Below, piece by piece: positions 45,121 through 58,100 of a stretch of 64,000 nt of DNA (positions within the stretch are counted from its first letter, which is position 1; every line of letters starts with the position of its first letter). Origin of the DNA: Schistosoma haematobium (lineage: Eukaryota; Platyhelminthes; Trematoda; Strigeidida; Schistosomatidae); contig NC_067197.1 of NCBI RefSeq assembly GCF_000699445.3, positions 744,001 through 808,000 on the forward strand. Reading direction: 5' to 3'. The position numbers and the translations under genes were made by a program. A model generated the notes under the pieces. The model worked only from the letters and a program-made list of their open reading frames with translations. It did no database searches and was not told the DNA's origin.

Positions 45121-45675
45121 CCCCTTGTACAGCTGAGATCAATAATTACTCATTTATTGATTTATTAGCTTTATTCAATATGATATTTTCGGTACAGTAC
45201 AGAATTCTCAGCACAAACTATCTCAATAAGTACCCGTTTTTCTTGTTTCTTCATTAATTCTGACGATAACTATTGACTGATGCCCAATTATATACATATT
45301 AGTATTTCTAAAGTTGACTACATCTGAATAATACTTATCCTTTTCAATGTATATAACTAACCATCATGATATCTCCAATTGTATATGATTGTAACTTGTA
45401 CAGCGAAATGTCGTAAACGTTTCATAAACTCAACTGTGAATAGGTTATAGTGATGTGTTAAAACAAACAAACAAACAACTTGTTGAAATATCCAAACGAC
45501 AGAAACAGGTAACCAAGACATTCATTGAAGGCTATTTAGATTATAAAACACTTAACATTTAGTGTTAAATATGATATAAGTTTAAAACTGATTACAATCA
45601 TGATTCATTATGAAGTTTTAGATTCTTCTTAACTATTTGGATACCTTAAAAACTACAAATTATAGATGCCAAAAA
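45121..45675. other. No recognised feature
   Basis: AT-rich, with a short (AAAC)n run near 45462. Nothing recognised. Confidence 0.4.
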
Positions 45676-45676
45676 G

Positions 45677-45970
45677 CTTAGATGGTGGTTTGAGGTAGTT
45701 GACAGGAAATCCTGGATCCGCGTTTCGTGCTACTTGACACTCCTCAGCAAGGTGTACCTGTAATCTTGAGGGAAATGGTGCTCCCTGGCGGATTTGATCT
45801 CGTGTCACCCAACTTCACAATCAACCACCATTTTTTCTCAACATAGTACACACAATGTCGAGTCACTTAGAGTAGTGGCCACATTCTAATTTGGTCTATT
45901 CGATCTGAACTTACAAGAACCTGACACAGATGAAATCGATCATCAGTCAGTGATCAATTAATTGTAATAC
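45677..45970 (-). repeat. SINE-C, antisense copy
   Basis: Tail, hammerhead and B-box-like segment in antisense, then the head segment (45836-45968). The hammerhead has CTGAGGA and GAAA with four stem II pairs and an ATC triplet, but stem III is unpaired. The head segment is almost identical to 47992-48122. Confidence 0.75.
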
Positions 45971-46099
45971 CAAAAAACTTTATCACTAAGTGGTAATACC
46001 AAAATTGTTTCTATGTAAGGAAATATTCTATAATATTCAATTTATAATTTCTTTATGTCAAATTTGAATTGTTCTCAATATTTTCATTCTCCAGTGAAT

Positions 46100-46260
46100 A
46101 CATTTACAGAATTTATGGATGAACCAATCAGATTTAAGATAATGAATCTCAGATTTTAGCTCGAAATTCATTCATCTATTTGACTTAAATAAAGTTTTGA
46201 CATTATAGCTGATTTCAGTTTATAATGAAAAGATTGTCCATAAATGATAGTCTCATCTCT
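46100..46260. repeat. Dispersed repeat H fragment
   Basis: GAACCAATCAGATTTAAGAT and TTTTGACATTATAGCTGAT match the other H copies. Confidence 0.6.
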
Positions 46261-46499
46261 AATTGAATTGATGATGGAAACTCAAGTCATTGTTGAATAT
46301 TATACAGTTATGATTGATCATTTCAACATAACTATCAGCTTTTATCCGTATTGAACTTAACATTATTCAGTTTTACTGTCATCACCAGTGAACAACACAT
46401 CTTAACTTTTACAAAACATCACAGTGGACAATCATATGTCTTCGTGTGTTTTTTGTTTAAATGCACTTATGATCGTTTCAATCCTTCACTGACTAGTGT

Positions 46500-46830
46500 C
46501 GTTGTTTTGGTACTATTGCAGTGAACAAGAACACCAGTGCGGGACAGTCGAATGTATTTAACACAAAATTACAGGACTTGTTAATAAAATCTAACAATCA
46601 ATCATAAAATAAATACGTAATTTGCAAAATGTCCATCGATTGTCTCAAAATGGCTCAGACTTCATTGTTCTTGCATTCTCATACAAATTGCATTCTGTTT
46701 CTATTCTTTACTCTTCTATCTTCTTGTCTCTCTGCTGCCAGACCTTCTGTTCACGACTAACATCATCTACTACTTATGTCAATATAAGTAGTACACACCA
46801 CACTATAATGCCTTCTGAGTACTAAATCAT
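46500..46830. repeat. Dispersed repeat F copy
   Basis: Opposite orientation to the copy at 60750-61020, which it resembles closely (CGATTGTCTCAAAATG, TCTCTGCTGCCAGAC). Confidence 0.65.
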
Positions 46831-47109
46831 ATTTTATTCATTTAAATCTATCATAAAAAAGGTCAGCAGACAATATGTCGGTTTGAACTTTGTATCATAC
46901 AAGTGTAGTCACTTGTTGATACTAATTAATTTGATGTTAAACTTTAGTTTTAGAATGTTTGTTATTTTAACATCAAACTGATCAATGTGTTTTGCATCCC
47001 TGAATTGATATAAAAAGTATAATAAGCACTAAATGAACAATATCAATGTCCACTTTTTTTGTTAATAGATGATTAAGATAGTCACGAGATAGTTAAGAAG
47101 CATAACTTC

Positions 47110-47535
47110 ATACTTACGCTTGTTACCCTCAATGGAGCACAGGTCGACGACCAGCGATCTCCAACCCACTCTGTCCTTCGCCTTCCTTTCCAGTTCTATC
47201 CAATTTTTGTTCATTCTTCTCATGTGTGTCTGTCTCCATTTCTCGCCGTAATTTGTTCTTTAGTCTACTACTTCTCCTATGACCTTCAGGATTCCATGTG
47301 AAGTCGTGGCTTGTGACATAGTTCGGTGCTTTCCTCAATGGGTGTCCTATCCACTTCCAGCATTTATTCCTGATTTCTTCCTCTTTTGAGATCTGGTTTG
47401 TTCTTTCCCACAGTAGGTTGTTGCTGATAATGTCTGGCCAACGGATCCGATATATTTTCCGTGGACAACTGTTAATAAACTGTTATATCTTCTGGATGAT
47501 GTCTTTCACGTTTCTCCATGTTTCCATTACTTAAT
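47110..47535 (-). mobile_element. RTE-a 3'-end fragment
   Basis: Minus strand, last part of the ORF (RKAPNYVTSHDFTWNPEGHR) and the 3' end at 47110. 5'-truncated. Confidence 0.8.
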
Positions 47536-47829
47536 GCAGTAATGATTTAATTAACGTTTAACCTTTATTTTTGATCAAAATACTCCAAAATTCATTGATG
47601 TTTTAATGTGATATAAGGTGATGAAGTGAAATATCATTGAATTATTGAAATTTGTTTGTGGATGAATATATCTTGTTGATTTATATGCAGAATTGATTAA
47701 ACTGAATCATTCAGAACAGGTCCATTTTTAGGTGGGAAAAGAACCTCGCATACATTCTAGTGTTAAGTGGTTGACAGTAGTTGATAGAATACTCCAAACC
47801 AAAGTTTAAAAAATCATAGACAAAGCTTA

Positions 47830-48125
47830 AATAAGATGGCGATCAGAGGTAGTCAACAGGAAACCCTGGACCTAGGTTTCGTGCTACTTTGCACACGTCA
47901 ACAAGGTGTACCTGTAATCTTGAGGGAACTGATACTCCCTCATGGATTCGATTCAGGGTTTCCTGTTGACTACCTTAAACCACCATTTTGTCTCAACATA
48001 GTACACACAATGTCGAGTCACTTAGAGTAGTGGCCACATTCTAATTTGGTCTATTCGATCTGAACTTACAAGAACCTGACACAGATGAAATCGATCATCA
48101 GTCAGTGATCAATCAATTGTAAATA
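47830..48125 (-). repeat. SINE-C, antisense copy with sense tail
   Basis: Antisense tail and hammerhead (core TTGACGT, broken), a B-box-like remnant, then a sense tail fragment (47955-47988) and the head segment 47992-48122. Confidence 0.75.
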
Positions 48126-48590
48126 CAAAGTGTATACGATGTTATTCGTTTAAATTTTGCAACTTGATAGATAGAGTTTGATTAGCACTAAAAGACTAGA
48201 CAAGCAAGCCTGCGGTTCCCACTTAGTGATCAATTAAATATAAACATCTCATCTATTTTATTCATATCATAACTCGAACTGAGCATCTCTTAATTTGAAC
48301 TTCAATATATCATTCATTAAGTCATTGAACACTGATAGTCACTACAGTTTTAAATAGGTATTATATTTGGATTTGGATGCAACATATTAACAACAGATGC
48401 ATACGTCAAGAATAATGTTGCACGAAAGTATAAACTAGCAAATCTATGGTTTTATCTGTGTGAGGAGTTTTAAGTTATTTAGTAATCAACCACTATTGAG
48501 GAATCTATAAAAGTGATATTATTTTAAATAGACGTTAACAAAACATCTTAAATCTATGATATGCTGAATTACCATGCAACCCTTAGGATT
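48126..48590. other. No recognised feature
   Basis: AT-rich. Nothing recognised. Confidence 0.4.
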
Positions 48591-48594
48591 CTCA

Positions 48595-48930
48595 TTAGAA
48601 TGGGGGTTTTGTGAGGATTGTTGTAATTCTATAGTTGAACTCATGATTCGATTAAAGCTAAACCACCATGGCTATTTCGTCCCATTAAGGGACTCTTCTG
48701 TAGTGTACATCCACGATCCCGAACTCAGGACTCGAACCCAAGACCTTCGGTCTCGCGCGTGAACGCTTAACCCTTAGACCACTGAGCCGGTCGGCATCCA
48801 ACCGACCAACAACATCACTCCACCGTCTACCATTGTTAAGCGTTCGCGCGTAAGGCCAAGAGCCCTAAATTCGAGTCTAGAGGGCGAAATCGTCGGTCAC
48901 ACTGCTTAGGAATCACTTTAGGATTCTATA
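48595..48930 (-). repeat. SINE-B, antisense copy followed by sense tRNA-like head
   Basis: 48595-48800 is antisense from tail to head with a shortened hammerhead. From about 48838 a sense tRNA-like piece (GTTAAGCGTTCGCGCG to CGAGTCTAGAGG) and a worn hammerhead start follow, another fold-back arrangement. Confidence 0.7.
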
Positions 48931-48934
48931 CAGT

Positions 48935-49010
48935 TGAAGGAAGTCAGAAAGAAAACCTACCTCACTTGGGTTTCGTGTTACATGGTACTGGTCAATATGT
49001 AATATATTGA
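48935..49010 (-). repeat. Degenerate SINE-C tail and hammerhead fragment
   Basis: GGGTTTCGTGTTACATGGTA and the following bases are a worn antisense hammerhead region. Confidence 0.45.
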
Positions 49011-49289
49011 ATCACGGAGTAAGTCTAGTTTATCTTGCAATCCAACTCGACGTTAGTTAGTATTACAGGTAGCTATATTACACCAGAACTACTTCACCCA
49101 AGAATATATTGACTACCACTTAACAAAAGGTTAGCGGTAACATTCTGAAGCTATTAGTAACACTGATGTTAATGACATAATAATTTTACGGAATGTTATG
49201 TAACCTTAAGTATAAATTTGATGTAAAAAAATGATATGATACTTTTGTGGGGCCCTTTATTTTGTTATCATTTAGATCGGATGATGTTT

Positions 49290-49760
49290 GCTGACGAACT
49301 CTCCACTTTAGTGACCCGTGATCTGAGTCCAATTTGATCGTATGAATGATTTTTATTGAAATATATATGTCTCCTATCCTCGTATATAATCATCGACTTA
49401 AATCGCGTTAGTCAATAACGGAATTAGATAAGTCAAATAACGAGAATGGACTTGTGAATACATATATTTTGTATATGAAGCGAATAGAATAGAGCGAAGT
49501 CAAACGACGCGCAGTGGAGATGGCAGGTAAGCCAACTCCATCTAATCAAGCGTTAATCAATATTTATAATTACATAAAAACAAGTTACAGTTATGTGATG
49601 AATAAGATAAGAAGGGCACACACACATAATATGCTCATATAGAAACAGTCGAGGTTGATAAGTGAATAATTAACAAGGTCAAAATGTAACTCAAGAAGAA
49701 TGAATAGATTGGGCTATCCGAAAGATAGAATAAGGTATATGGGCTGAACATAATAACCGA
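49290..49760. repeat. Dispersed repeat G copy
   Basis: Resembles 22590-23040 and 54755-55145 (TAATCAAGCGTTAATCAATA). Confidence 0.6.
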
Positions 49761-50014
49761 CACTACAATACTGTTGTCATCTATAGAATGAATAGAAAGG
49801 AAAATTTTGTAACATAATTTATGCAAGATTACATGATTCACTGTTAACGTTTGTTAACAACTTATAGTGATTATATAATTAACACCATAATTCATTCACT
49901 ATCATAATAACCTTGTTAATTATATTGAGAATAAACCATTTGTTGGCTTTATCATTAGCAGTTTAGTTTAGTGTTTATATTAAAATCATTTTTATTCACG
50001 ATAGTTTGTTCTGT

Positions 50015-50700
50015 GTTATTTTACTGCTGCGAAACATGACCATTACGTGTAGAAGATACTCGTAAGTTGCTAGTAATTGATCACAGATATCTTAGAAATA
50101 TAGCCAACATCTGCTGGGATCACCGAGTGAGTTATAGTGAGTTTAGACGCACAGCATTATGGAATGATGGTAAATCAGTTGATGAGGTTGTATATCTTCA
50201 TCGACTGAGATGGTTGGGCCACGTGTTACGTATACCTGAACACCGATTACCATGCTGATTAGTGTTGCAGATGGTTGGACGAAAGTTAGGGGCGGCCAAA
50301 CCAAGACGTAGCATCAGTCCTTGAAGTAACTAACTTCTGGTCAGTGTCATGTTGGTAGATGCAGACTACTTGGTGTGAGTCCACGTGACTATCGTAACTA
50401 ATGATTGGAGACTGTGGGTGACATGACTTAGAATCGATCACAATGGCGTCGGTGTATAGACTCTTTGTCTTCTCATAAACTATGAGATTAAAATCGCTTC
50501 ATATCTTTCTTTCTACGAACTAATTCTTTCTTCCTGTAGTATATGCTTATATGCAATATTTCTTTTATATATTACCACCATTGAGTTAACTACTTCTACG
50601 AATCCACTGTTCATGTTGTTGTGTTAATGAGGCATGGCAACTTGAACCGATGTATATAGGTTCCTGATTCTACGTTGTAGCTGACTGATTGACATATCTA
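50015..50700 (+). mobile_element. LINE-b 3' fragment (5'-truncated)
   Basis: Sense copy starting in the C-terminal region (LLVIDHRYLRNIANICWDHR, then LHRLRWLGHVLRIPEHRLP), followed by frame breaks and the LINE-b 3' UTR ending near GCTGACTGATTGAC. It matches the complement of 55150-55830. Confidence 0.85.
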
Positions 50701-50944
50701 GTCACAAGTCGCCTTTATTGATTAATTCTTTGTTTTTATAGATTAGCAATTCTTAATACTTCATTTTTTCTGAGATCAATGTTTATTCATATAACACACA
50801 ATGATTATCGCTATTGTTTTGGTTCGTACATACCAATCAACAAACTAAACATATCGACATCAAATAATAGTACCTAATGTGTAACAAATCACTGGCTACC
50901 GAGAAACACTAAACAATTAGTTTACGCTAATAAATGTTGTAAAG

Positions 50945-51020
50945 AAGAGAATCAATCCAACTCAGAGAACAAAACTTCATCAAAATCATCCACCTGAGCT
51001 ACAAATCTTTTCCATCATCA
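50945..51020. repeat. Dispersed repeat K, single-arm fragment
   Basis: AACTCAGAGAACAAAACTTC and CACCTGAGCTACAAATCTT match one end of repeat K. Confidence 0.65.
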
Positions 51021-51357
51021 TAATGACATACAGTGGTTAAATAGTAGTTGAGCACTAAGTAATCAGCCAGTTAGTACCCTTACTTATTGAATACTGTTAC
51101 ATCATATATTAACTTTCATTACAAATATCATTGAAATAATCATACTTAACTTTTCTCTGAGTGATAGAACTAATATGAGCTGTATAAATATTGAGAATTA
51201 GTAACACAAAACGTTTGTTTCTTCATAATTCAACACTTTTCAGCAATGCACACCTCCACTGTAGATGAAACACAAAATAACTGATTCTCGTAGCGATAAA
51301 ATTATTCTTAAACCATCATGAATACCAAAACTGAGAATACACTTAATACAAATAAAA

Positions 51358-51690
51358 GAATGCCTTGGTACGGCCAAGAGTCAGGAGAGTCAGCTGTCCC
51401 TGACGAAATGCTCTCACATGGCCATGTGCATACAACCACTGCCAAAAAAGTCCTACTCATTGCCTTCTCGCGGCGAAAATGTTGTTTACGAAATTGAGCG
51501 CCTTAACCGGGTTGATGGATATGAAGAATCTATTGTTGGTCACCGGCTACTATGAGACTTCATCTTCGGACATTACTCCACTGCCTTGTGGATTAGACCT
51601 TTAGGTCAAATGCTCGGGGTGAAGCTCCTTAAGAAGACCGCCTGCTTCAGTTTGGGAACCCATGCAGTATCCCAGTTCTCACATAAATAA
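51358..51690 (+). repeat. Dispersed repeat D copy with internal deletion
   Basis: Starts at ATGCCTTGGTACGGCC and continues through the CTTCTCGCGGCG segment. The middle (AAAACCCTGATTCC) is missing and the distal part resumes at GTTGGTCACCGGCTAC. Confidence 0.7.
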
Positions 51691-52090
51691 ATAAAGAACT
51701 ACTCACTATATTTCGTCTTCAATTCAAATTGTATTCATAGCATAGATTATTATTCAAGTCACTTTTTCAATTGATTGTTCATTAACAAAGTAAATCGACC
51801 GGACGTAATAAAACTAGTTTTAATCACATGATTTGTTGTTTCTAAATAGAACATTGTTAGTTGTTGTGTATCTTTCTTTCTTTCTTTCTTTCTTAGAAAC
51901 AAAAAAAAACTAAAGTTAAATCAATACAAATAACAATGTTTACTCGGTTAAAAGTTTTTTTTTAGTGTTTTTAATATCTTCATCAAGAGTATTTTGTTTT
52001 GAATGAATAACCAGAATGATTGATACGATCTAAATTAACTCATTCATAAATATATATAGTAATCAGAGAGAGGTTTTTTATGAATAGTTT
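51691..52090. other. No recognised feature, short (TTTC)n run
   Basis: AT-rich with (TTTC)n at about 51871-51895. Nothing else recognised. Confidence 0.4.
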
Positions 52091-52094
52091 GTTG

Positions 52095-52370
52095 TGAGGT
52101 AATAACTCACTGATGAGAATCGTGAACAGTGGTGCAAATTCGTCGATTGGTTGAAGTTGGACATTAACACCGTTTGGATGCTGGCCGTATCAGTCGTCTA
52201 GAGGTTAAGCTTTCGCGTGCGAGACTGATAGATCCTGGGTTCGAATCTCGAGAAGCGGGATCGTGGGTGCTTACTGCTGAGGAGTCCCACAATCGGACAA
52301 AACGGTCATTCAGTGATACCAGGATCCCCATGGTGGTCTAGCCTCAATTAACTCTTGGGTTCAACTATTA
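52095..52370 (+). repeat. SINE-B, full sense copy
   Basis: Complete short head, A-box-like segment, B-box-like ATCCTGGGTTCGAATCTC, hammerhead and tail. The core has CTGAGGA but GGACAAAAC in place of GGACGAAAC (invariant G12 lost), and stem I is mismatched, so it should not cleave. Confidence 0.85.
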
Positions 52371-53500
52371 AAATGTATATTAATGACGAATTAATTTGTT
52401 TAGTTATACAAGATTATTTTTAATGGGATTTAGAACATGCATTCTGTTCTATTTTGGACTCTTGAATTGACTATACCTGGATTTGATTGATGTTAATATT
52501 AGGACTTAAACAATAATAAAACCATATGACGTAATTCGGTCAAGTTATACATGTACCAAGAAGAATTTATCATTTGAAGCTGATTAATCGGCAATTAGAT
52601 CATTCACCTATCGATTTTATGACATATGGGTTTTGCATAAATTCAGTTTCCTGATAACTTTGATCATCATTATGTGATAAGAACGTGATTCTTTGAGTCT
52701 TACACTAATCTATGATTATGTAATTATAATGATGATAAAACACCTCAGGGAAATACAAAATGAAGTGATTTTTAGTTGTAATATGTGATTGGAAAGGGAA
52801 ATAGATTAGAAGCGGTAATTTATTTTTCAGATAGAAATTGTATTCCAAGAAATGTGTTTTCTTATAATGCTCTTGACATTCGGAGTTCAGGTTGCCACTA
52901 CGCTTCCGTATTTAGAATCGTAAAGACCATCCAAACTTCATTTTTACTACTATATTTGAAGAGATTACGAAATCACCTAAATTCGGAGAACGGAATGAAG
53001 GATTAGTGACACAACGACAGGGTAAGCTAACTATACCGATGCGTCCCAGCCCTGCTAACTAGAAGGAGAAGACCCGGTTCACATGAATGAAAAGTATATT
53101 CCACAAGCACCCAGAAGCACGAACAGCAACAAACACACAACTCAAGCTTATATATACAGCATAAAAAGATCCTTGAGAAACGTCACAAAACAGCACATGA
53201 AAAGAGGGATCGAACCAATGACATTTTGGGTCCTTCCAAGTGGGAGATACAATCTGAGGGTAAAAAATGTATATTCAGATGGATCGACATTTGAATATTA
53301 GAAAGAATTCTGGCATCTACAAATATTAAGTCACAGAAATTGTTTAGTTCGCTCGCAATTTCACTAAATGAATAGTCTCTTGGATATTTTGAAACTATAA
53401 GGCAGTTAGGAGTATAAAGCTGGTCGAAAGACTCAGGAAAACATGCATCGTATCAATAAATTTTTATTATGGTCTCAAATTAAGTGAAAATTTTTCGGAG
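52371..53500. other. Unclassified sequence, short open frames without recognised product
   Basis: Contains open frames at 52785-53006 and 53083-53301 on the plus strand. Neither shows a domain, membrane segment or similarity I recognise. A B-box-like GGATCGAACC occurs antisense near 53208. The segment from about 53000 is more GC-rich than its surroundings and may be part of an unrecognised repeat. Confidence 0.35.
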
Positions 53501-53504
53501 TTAT

Positions 53505-53745
53505 TTTCCTTAGCCCCCTCCCTGGAAAGTTCGAGGGTGGGAGGAGTTCGCTCTCCTTCTCGAAATGCTCTCACACGGCCACGTGCATACAACCACTTCC
53601 AGGGAAGTCCTACTGACTGCCTTCTTGCGGAGGGGTGCCGTTTATAGAACTGAGAAGACGAAAAGCGAATGTCCGGTGCTTTAACCGTGTTCGGGGATAT
53701 AGAGGATCCCCCCACGGGTTTTTAACCGGTCATTGTCTGTATATT
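53505..53745 (+). repeat. Dispersed repeat D fragment
   Basis: Matches the CTCTCCTTCTCGAAATGCTC to TTTAACCGTGTTCGG segment of repeat D. Confidence 0.65.
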
Positions 53746-54004
53746 TATTTTGATTGATATCCAGATTCTTGGTCCTACATTCTTCCATGATATTTTTAAT
53801 GGGTTTCTCAAATGACTCTATTTAGATGTGCTTCTATTTATTACTGACTCACATGGTCAAGCTTCCAAACGTTCTTCAGTGTTCTTTGTATTCCTTCTAT
53901 CTAAAATAGTTAATGTTGTTCAATCGAACAGATATTCACAATTGTTTACATTATTGAGTTTTTAAAGTCATTTTATTCATATCCAATCATTAATTAACCA
54001 ACTA

Positions 54005-54145
54005 ATTTAAATATATTCACCGAACTCTTCCTGGAGCACCTCTGCGGCTACTGTCTGTCTCAAGTCCGGATAAAGGAGGAGGGCTGAACATGGGGTTAGT
54101 GGCCCCATCCCGTGGAAAACTAACTCGTTAAAAAAACGCCATTGC
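54005..54145 (+). mobile_element. RTE-a 5'-UTR fragment (solo)
   Basis: Sense RTE-a 5' UTR only (CTCAAGTCCGGATAAAGGAG, CATCCCGTGGAAAACTAACT). A 5' end without ORF or 3' end is not a simple LINE insertion and suggests rearrangement or an inverted fragment whose partner was lost. Confidence 0.75.
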
Positions 54146-54417
54146 AAGGAACCGTTATATAAATTTATTGAAGATAACCATCTAATGATGAAAATTAACA
54201 ACGTTTATTCATCACTGCTAATCATAATTATATATAATTGTTTATTTATCGCATAAAGCCCCCTATTCAAACTAAATCCATATTGCTGATCTCATAGATT
54301 TACTACTCCTACATTTAGAATTTCATTGGGAGGTATATTCAACTGTTCTACATTACTACAATCAACTATCAATATAATTAATCATAATGAAAATAAAACA
54401 TTTTAAACTGTTAAATT

Positions 54418-54665
54418 CACTTGGTGTTGTTTTACTTGTATCCTCCCATCGTTATTTAGGACTGCGATTCATCAGTTTCATGTTGGCATATGTGCATCTT
54501 GTGCGGATTGCCTTGGTATAGCCTAAAGTCACAAGCTTTTTTAAGCAAAGATAGATAGTGGCTAGCAGTGGAATCCAGGACGCGCGTTTCGTCCTATTTG
54601 GGACTCTTCATCTGGATGTACCTGCATCCCAGAGTTGATGTTCACTCTTGTTCGCTGTTGTATCA
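54418..54665 (+). repeat. SINE-A (Sm-alpha-like): sense head joined to antisense body
   Basis: 54418-54540 is the SINE-A head in sense. 54541-54650 is the tail and hammerhead in antisense. On the minus strand GACGAAACGCGCGTCCTGG is perfect, but CTGATGAG reads ATGAAGAG, so the core is broken. Confidence 0.75.
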
Positions 54666-54754
54666 TATAAATGAAATAGGCAAAGAATAAATTAACTCTC
54701 AATAAATGTGAACTATCTACTTATATTAGGCAATTAGTTTCCATTATATTTTAG

Positions 54755-55145
54755 TGACCCTATATCTGACTCCAGTTTCATCGTTTCTGATTGCTATTTA
54801 GGTATTCATGTCGCCAACTCACATTGTTGAATAAGAGGATCAAATAAATGAAGTACGAGAATGATGTTTTCAATGCATACATTTCGTACAATTGTTGGTC
54901 GGAACAGACAATCATAGAATAGTAACGAATGAAGCGAAGAGAAACGACGAGCAGTGAAGATGGTCTGTGAGCAAACTTGATTTAATCAAGCATTAATCAA
55001 CATTTATAGCCGAACAAAAATAAGTTACAGACATGTGATGAAAAAGAAAAGAAGTGGATAAGTTCATAACTAACAAGGTAAAAACGTGACTCAAGAACAA
55101 TGGATCAATTGGCCCCTTCAAAATCATGAATAAGTTATATCGGTT
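54755..55145. repeat. Dispersed repeat G copy
   Basis: Third copy of the family (AATCAAGCATTAATCAACAT). Lies directly before LINE-b. Confidence 0.6.
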
Positions 55146-55149
55146 TAAC

Positions 55150-58100
55150 ATAGTCAATCAGTCAGTAACAAAGTAGGATCTCGTACGTACGAGTTGCCAT
55201 ACCACATTAGCACAGAGATGGAGTTGTCGGTTCAAATCCCATAGTGGTACAGGTAGTAAGAGTATAGTCAGTAATTGGAAAGATTAGGGTTTAAAGATGT
55301 TATTCATGGAGTATAATCCAGTGAAATAAATTTGGAGAAAAGAAGAAAGAGACATGAAGAATTCAGAAGATTAGAATTTGGGAGAACACAAAGAGTGGAT
55401 GCACCTGCGCCATTGCAAACGATTTTGAGCCATGTCATTCAACGTCTCTAACCATCTGTTGCTATCGTCTCGCAGATCCCAACCAGGTAGTAGTTTACAC
55501 CTACAGACATGGCTCAGTACACTTTTCAGTGACTTCATGGATTTGTGCCATGTTTTGGTCTGGCAGCCCCTAGCTTTCTTCCTACCTACTCCTATACCAC
55601 AAAACACCGCACGTCAGGGCAGTCGGTGGTTGGGAATACGTAACACGTGTCCCAGCCATCTCAACTGATGAAGTTTCACTACTTCATCAACTGATTTGCC
55701 ATCCTTACCTAGTACCCGTTTCCTAACAACTGAGTTACTTTTCCTATGGTCCCAGAATATACAAGCAATGTTTCGAAGACACCTATGATCAAATACTAGT
55801 AACCTACGAATATCCTCTACTTTTAGCCGCCATGTTTCACTGCCATAAAGTAGGACGGGACGAACTGGTGCACAGTAAACCCATCCTTTGGTTGATAGAC
55901 GGATATCTCGCCTACGCCATAAATGACGCATGTTGGCAAAAGCCAGTCGAGCCTTCTGTATCCGTGCTGAGATTTTGTCACACATCAGACTACAAGAGCT
56001 GATGAGACTTCCAAGATAAGTGAAGCGATCGACACGCTCAACTACTTCACTCCCCACCATTAGTTTGGGTGTCAATGCAACTGAATCCTGAAGCAACATT
56101 TTGCATTGCGAGCGAGAGAATCGCATGCATTTTGTCAGCCTCTTCACCAAATAGAACCACGTCATTGTCATATTCTAGATCAAAAAGTGAATCTCCTGGT
56201 AGAAGTTCAACCCCTGGGAATTTAGATGAGGAAAGATTGATCTCTGAAAGCACGTCAACGACAAAGTTAAACAAGAATGGAGAGAGTGGACAGCCCTGAC
56301 GAACACCACTTGAGGTAATCAATTCTGATGACAGTTCGCCATAAGCTCTCACTCGACCAGTTGTGTTCGAGTAGAGAGTCTGTATAAGGTTAATGTACTT
56401 CTTTGGTACTCCTTTCAGTGACAAACACTGCCACAGAACCTCACGATCAACAGAGTCGAATGCCGCCTTAAGGTCAAGAAATACTACTATTTTGGGGCGT
56501 CTGAATGTGTGTCTATGTTCTAGGACCTGACGTAGTGTGAATATCTGATCGATACAACCACTTCCAGGTCGAAAACCGGCCTGGTTTTCTTTAATCTGCT
56601 CTTCACGAGCTTTGATTAGGCGTCGAAGTATTATTGAGGCTAATATTTTAGACACTATATTAGTCAAACTGATCCCTCTGTGATTGTCACAAGAGGACTT
56701 TTGTCCTTTCTTATAGACTGGCACAATCAGTGATTGAGACCAGTCAGATGGGATTACGTCCAGTTCCCAAATTCTACCTAAGACCTCGGTTAATCTCATT
56801 GCTAATACTGGACCACCATCCTTAAAAATCTCAGGAGTAAACCTGTCAGGGCCTGCTGCTCTCCCTCGTTTCAGATTTCCTATGGCTTTTTCAACTTCGT
56901 AAAGGGACGGAGGACCTACATTAACTTGCCATTCAGGTTGACTAAAGATCGTGGGAAACCGAAGTGTGGCTGAAGGCCAGTTGAACTGATCCCTAAAGTG
57001 TTCTGCCCATCGATCCAATCTCCTGGATTGAGAATGTATAATATGTCCATCTTTCTCTGAGAGTGTTTCGTTAACAGTAGGTTTCCTAATACCGGTTTCC
57101 TTAACAAGTCTGAACAATTGTCTGCTATTACCTATTGCCGCTGCCTTTTCCAGCTCTTTTGCCTTTGCTACCCACTGTTGTTCGCGATCATTGTGTAGGC
57201 TTCTTTTCAGCTTGCGCTTAAGCTGACTCCGCTCTTCATTATGCTCAGAGCCAGGTGGAATGAGTTTCCGAGCATCTATCAGTGCGATAGATGCTGCTGA
57301 GATCCAATGTTGCTCCCTAACTTTACGGATTACCGTACTAGCAGATATCATTGCTGTTTCCACAGCTTTTCGGATATCATTCCATGCTGCCTCAGGGTGG
57401 GCATCACCTTCATAGCTGCCTAACTGTTTTCCTAGTTGTTCCTGAAATATACTCTTAGTTTGACTATCATTAAGTAGGCCCCTAAGATGTTTCCTTGCAG
57501 CGTCTTTCCTACGTCCAGTAAGACGCAGGCAAATACGCGCTCGTACCAGAGCATGATGTGAACTACGCACGTGGTCCAGAATGAGCGACAGTCTTCTATC
57601 GAGCCCCTCCATCGGTAGCTGATCTATTTGGGTCCGACGTTGGGATGAATTAGGGGGTCGCCATATCAAAAGATGTTTTTGCTTATGCTCAAAGTTAGTA
57701 TTTGCAAGAAAGAGGCGGTTATCTGAGCACTGCTGCAACAGACGGTCGCCATTATCTGTTCTTTGAGCCACGACACCATAAAATCCACCTAGGTGTCTTT
57801 CCCTTTCGTCTAGTTTACCTACTTGAGCATTCAAGCCACCAGCCACTATTACTACATCAGGGCGCCTAGCTTTCCGGAGAAGGTCGGAGAGCTTTCTGTA
57901 AAACTCATCTTTTACATCATCTGCTCTGCAGTCAGTGGTAGAATAGGCAGAGACGACGTAGAGGTAACGACGAGTGTCCCTATCTTTTTGGGTCCTTATT
58001 GCTCCGTTTAGTCGGACAGCGCACTAACGACTGTCTACTGGGATCCACTCTAAGAGAGCTAGTTCTGCCCTAGGACTCAATGCTATACCTACGCCGACGA

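Noticed and set aside
52785..53301. Two short plus-strand open frames as a possible host gene
   Set aside because: No recognised domain, no splice signals supporting a larger gene and no repeated codon pattern. Kept only as unclassified sequence.
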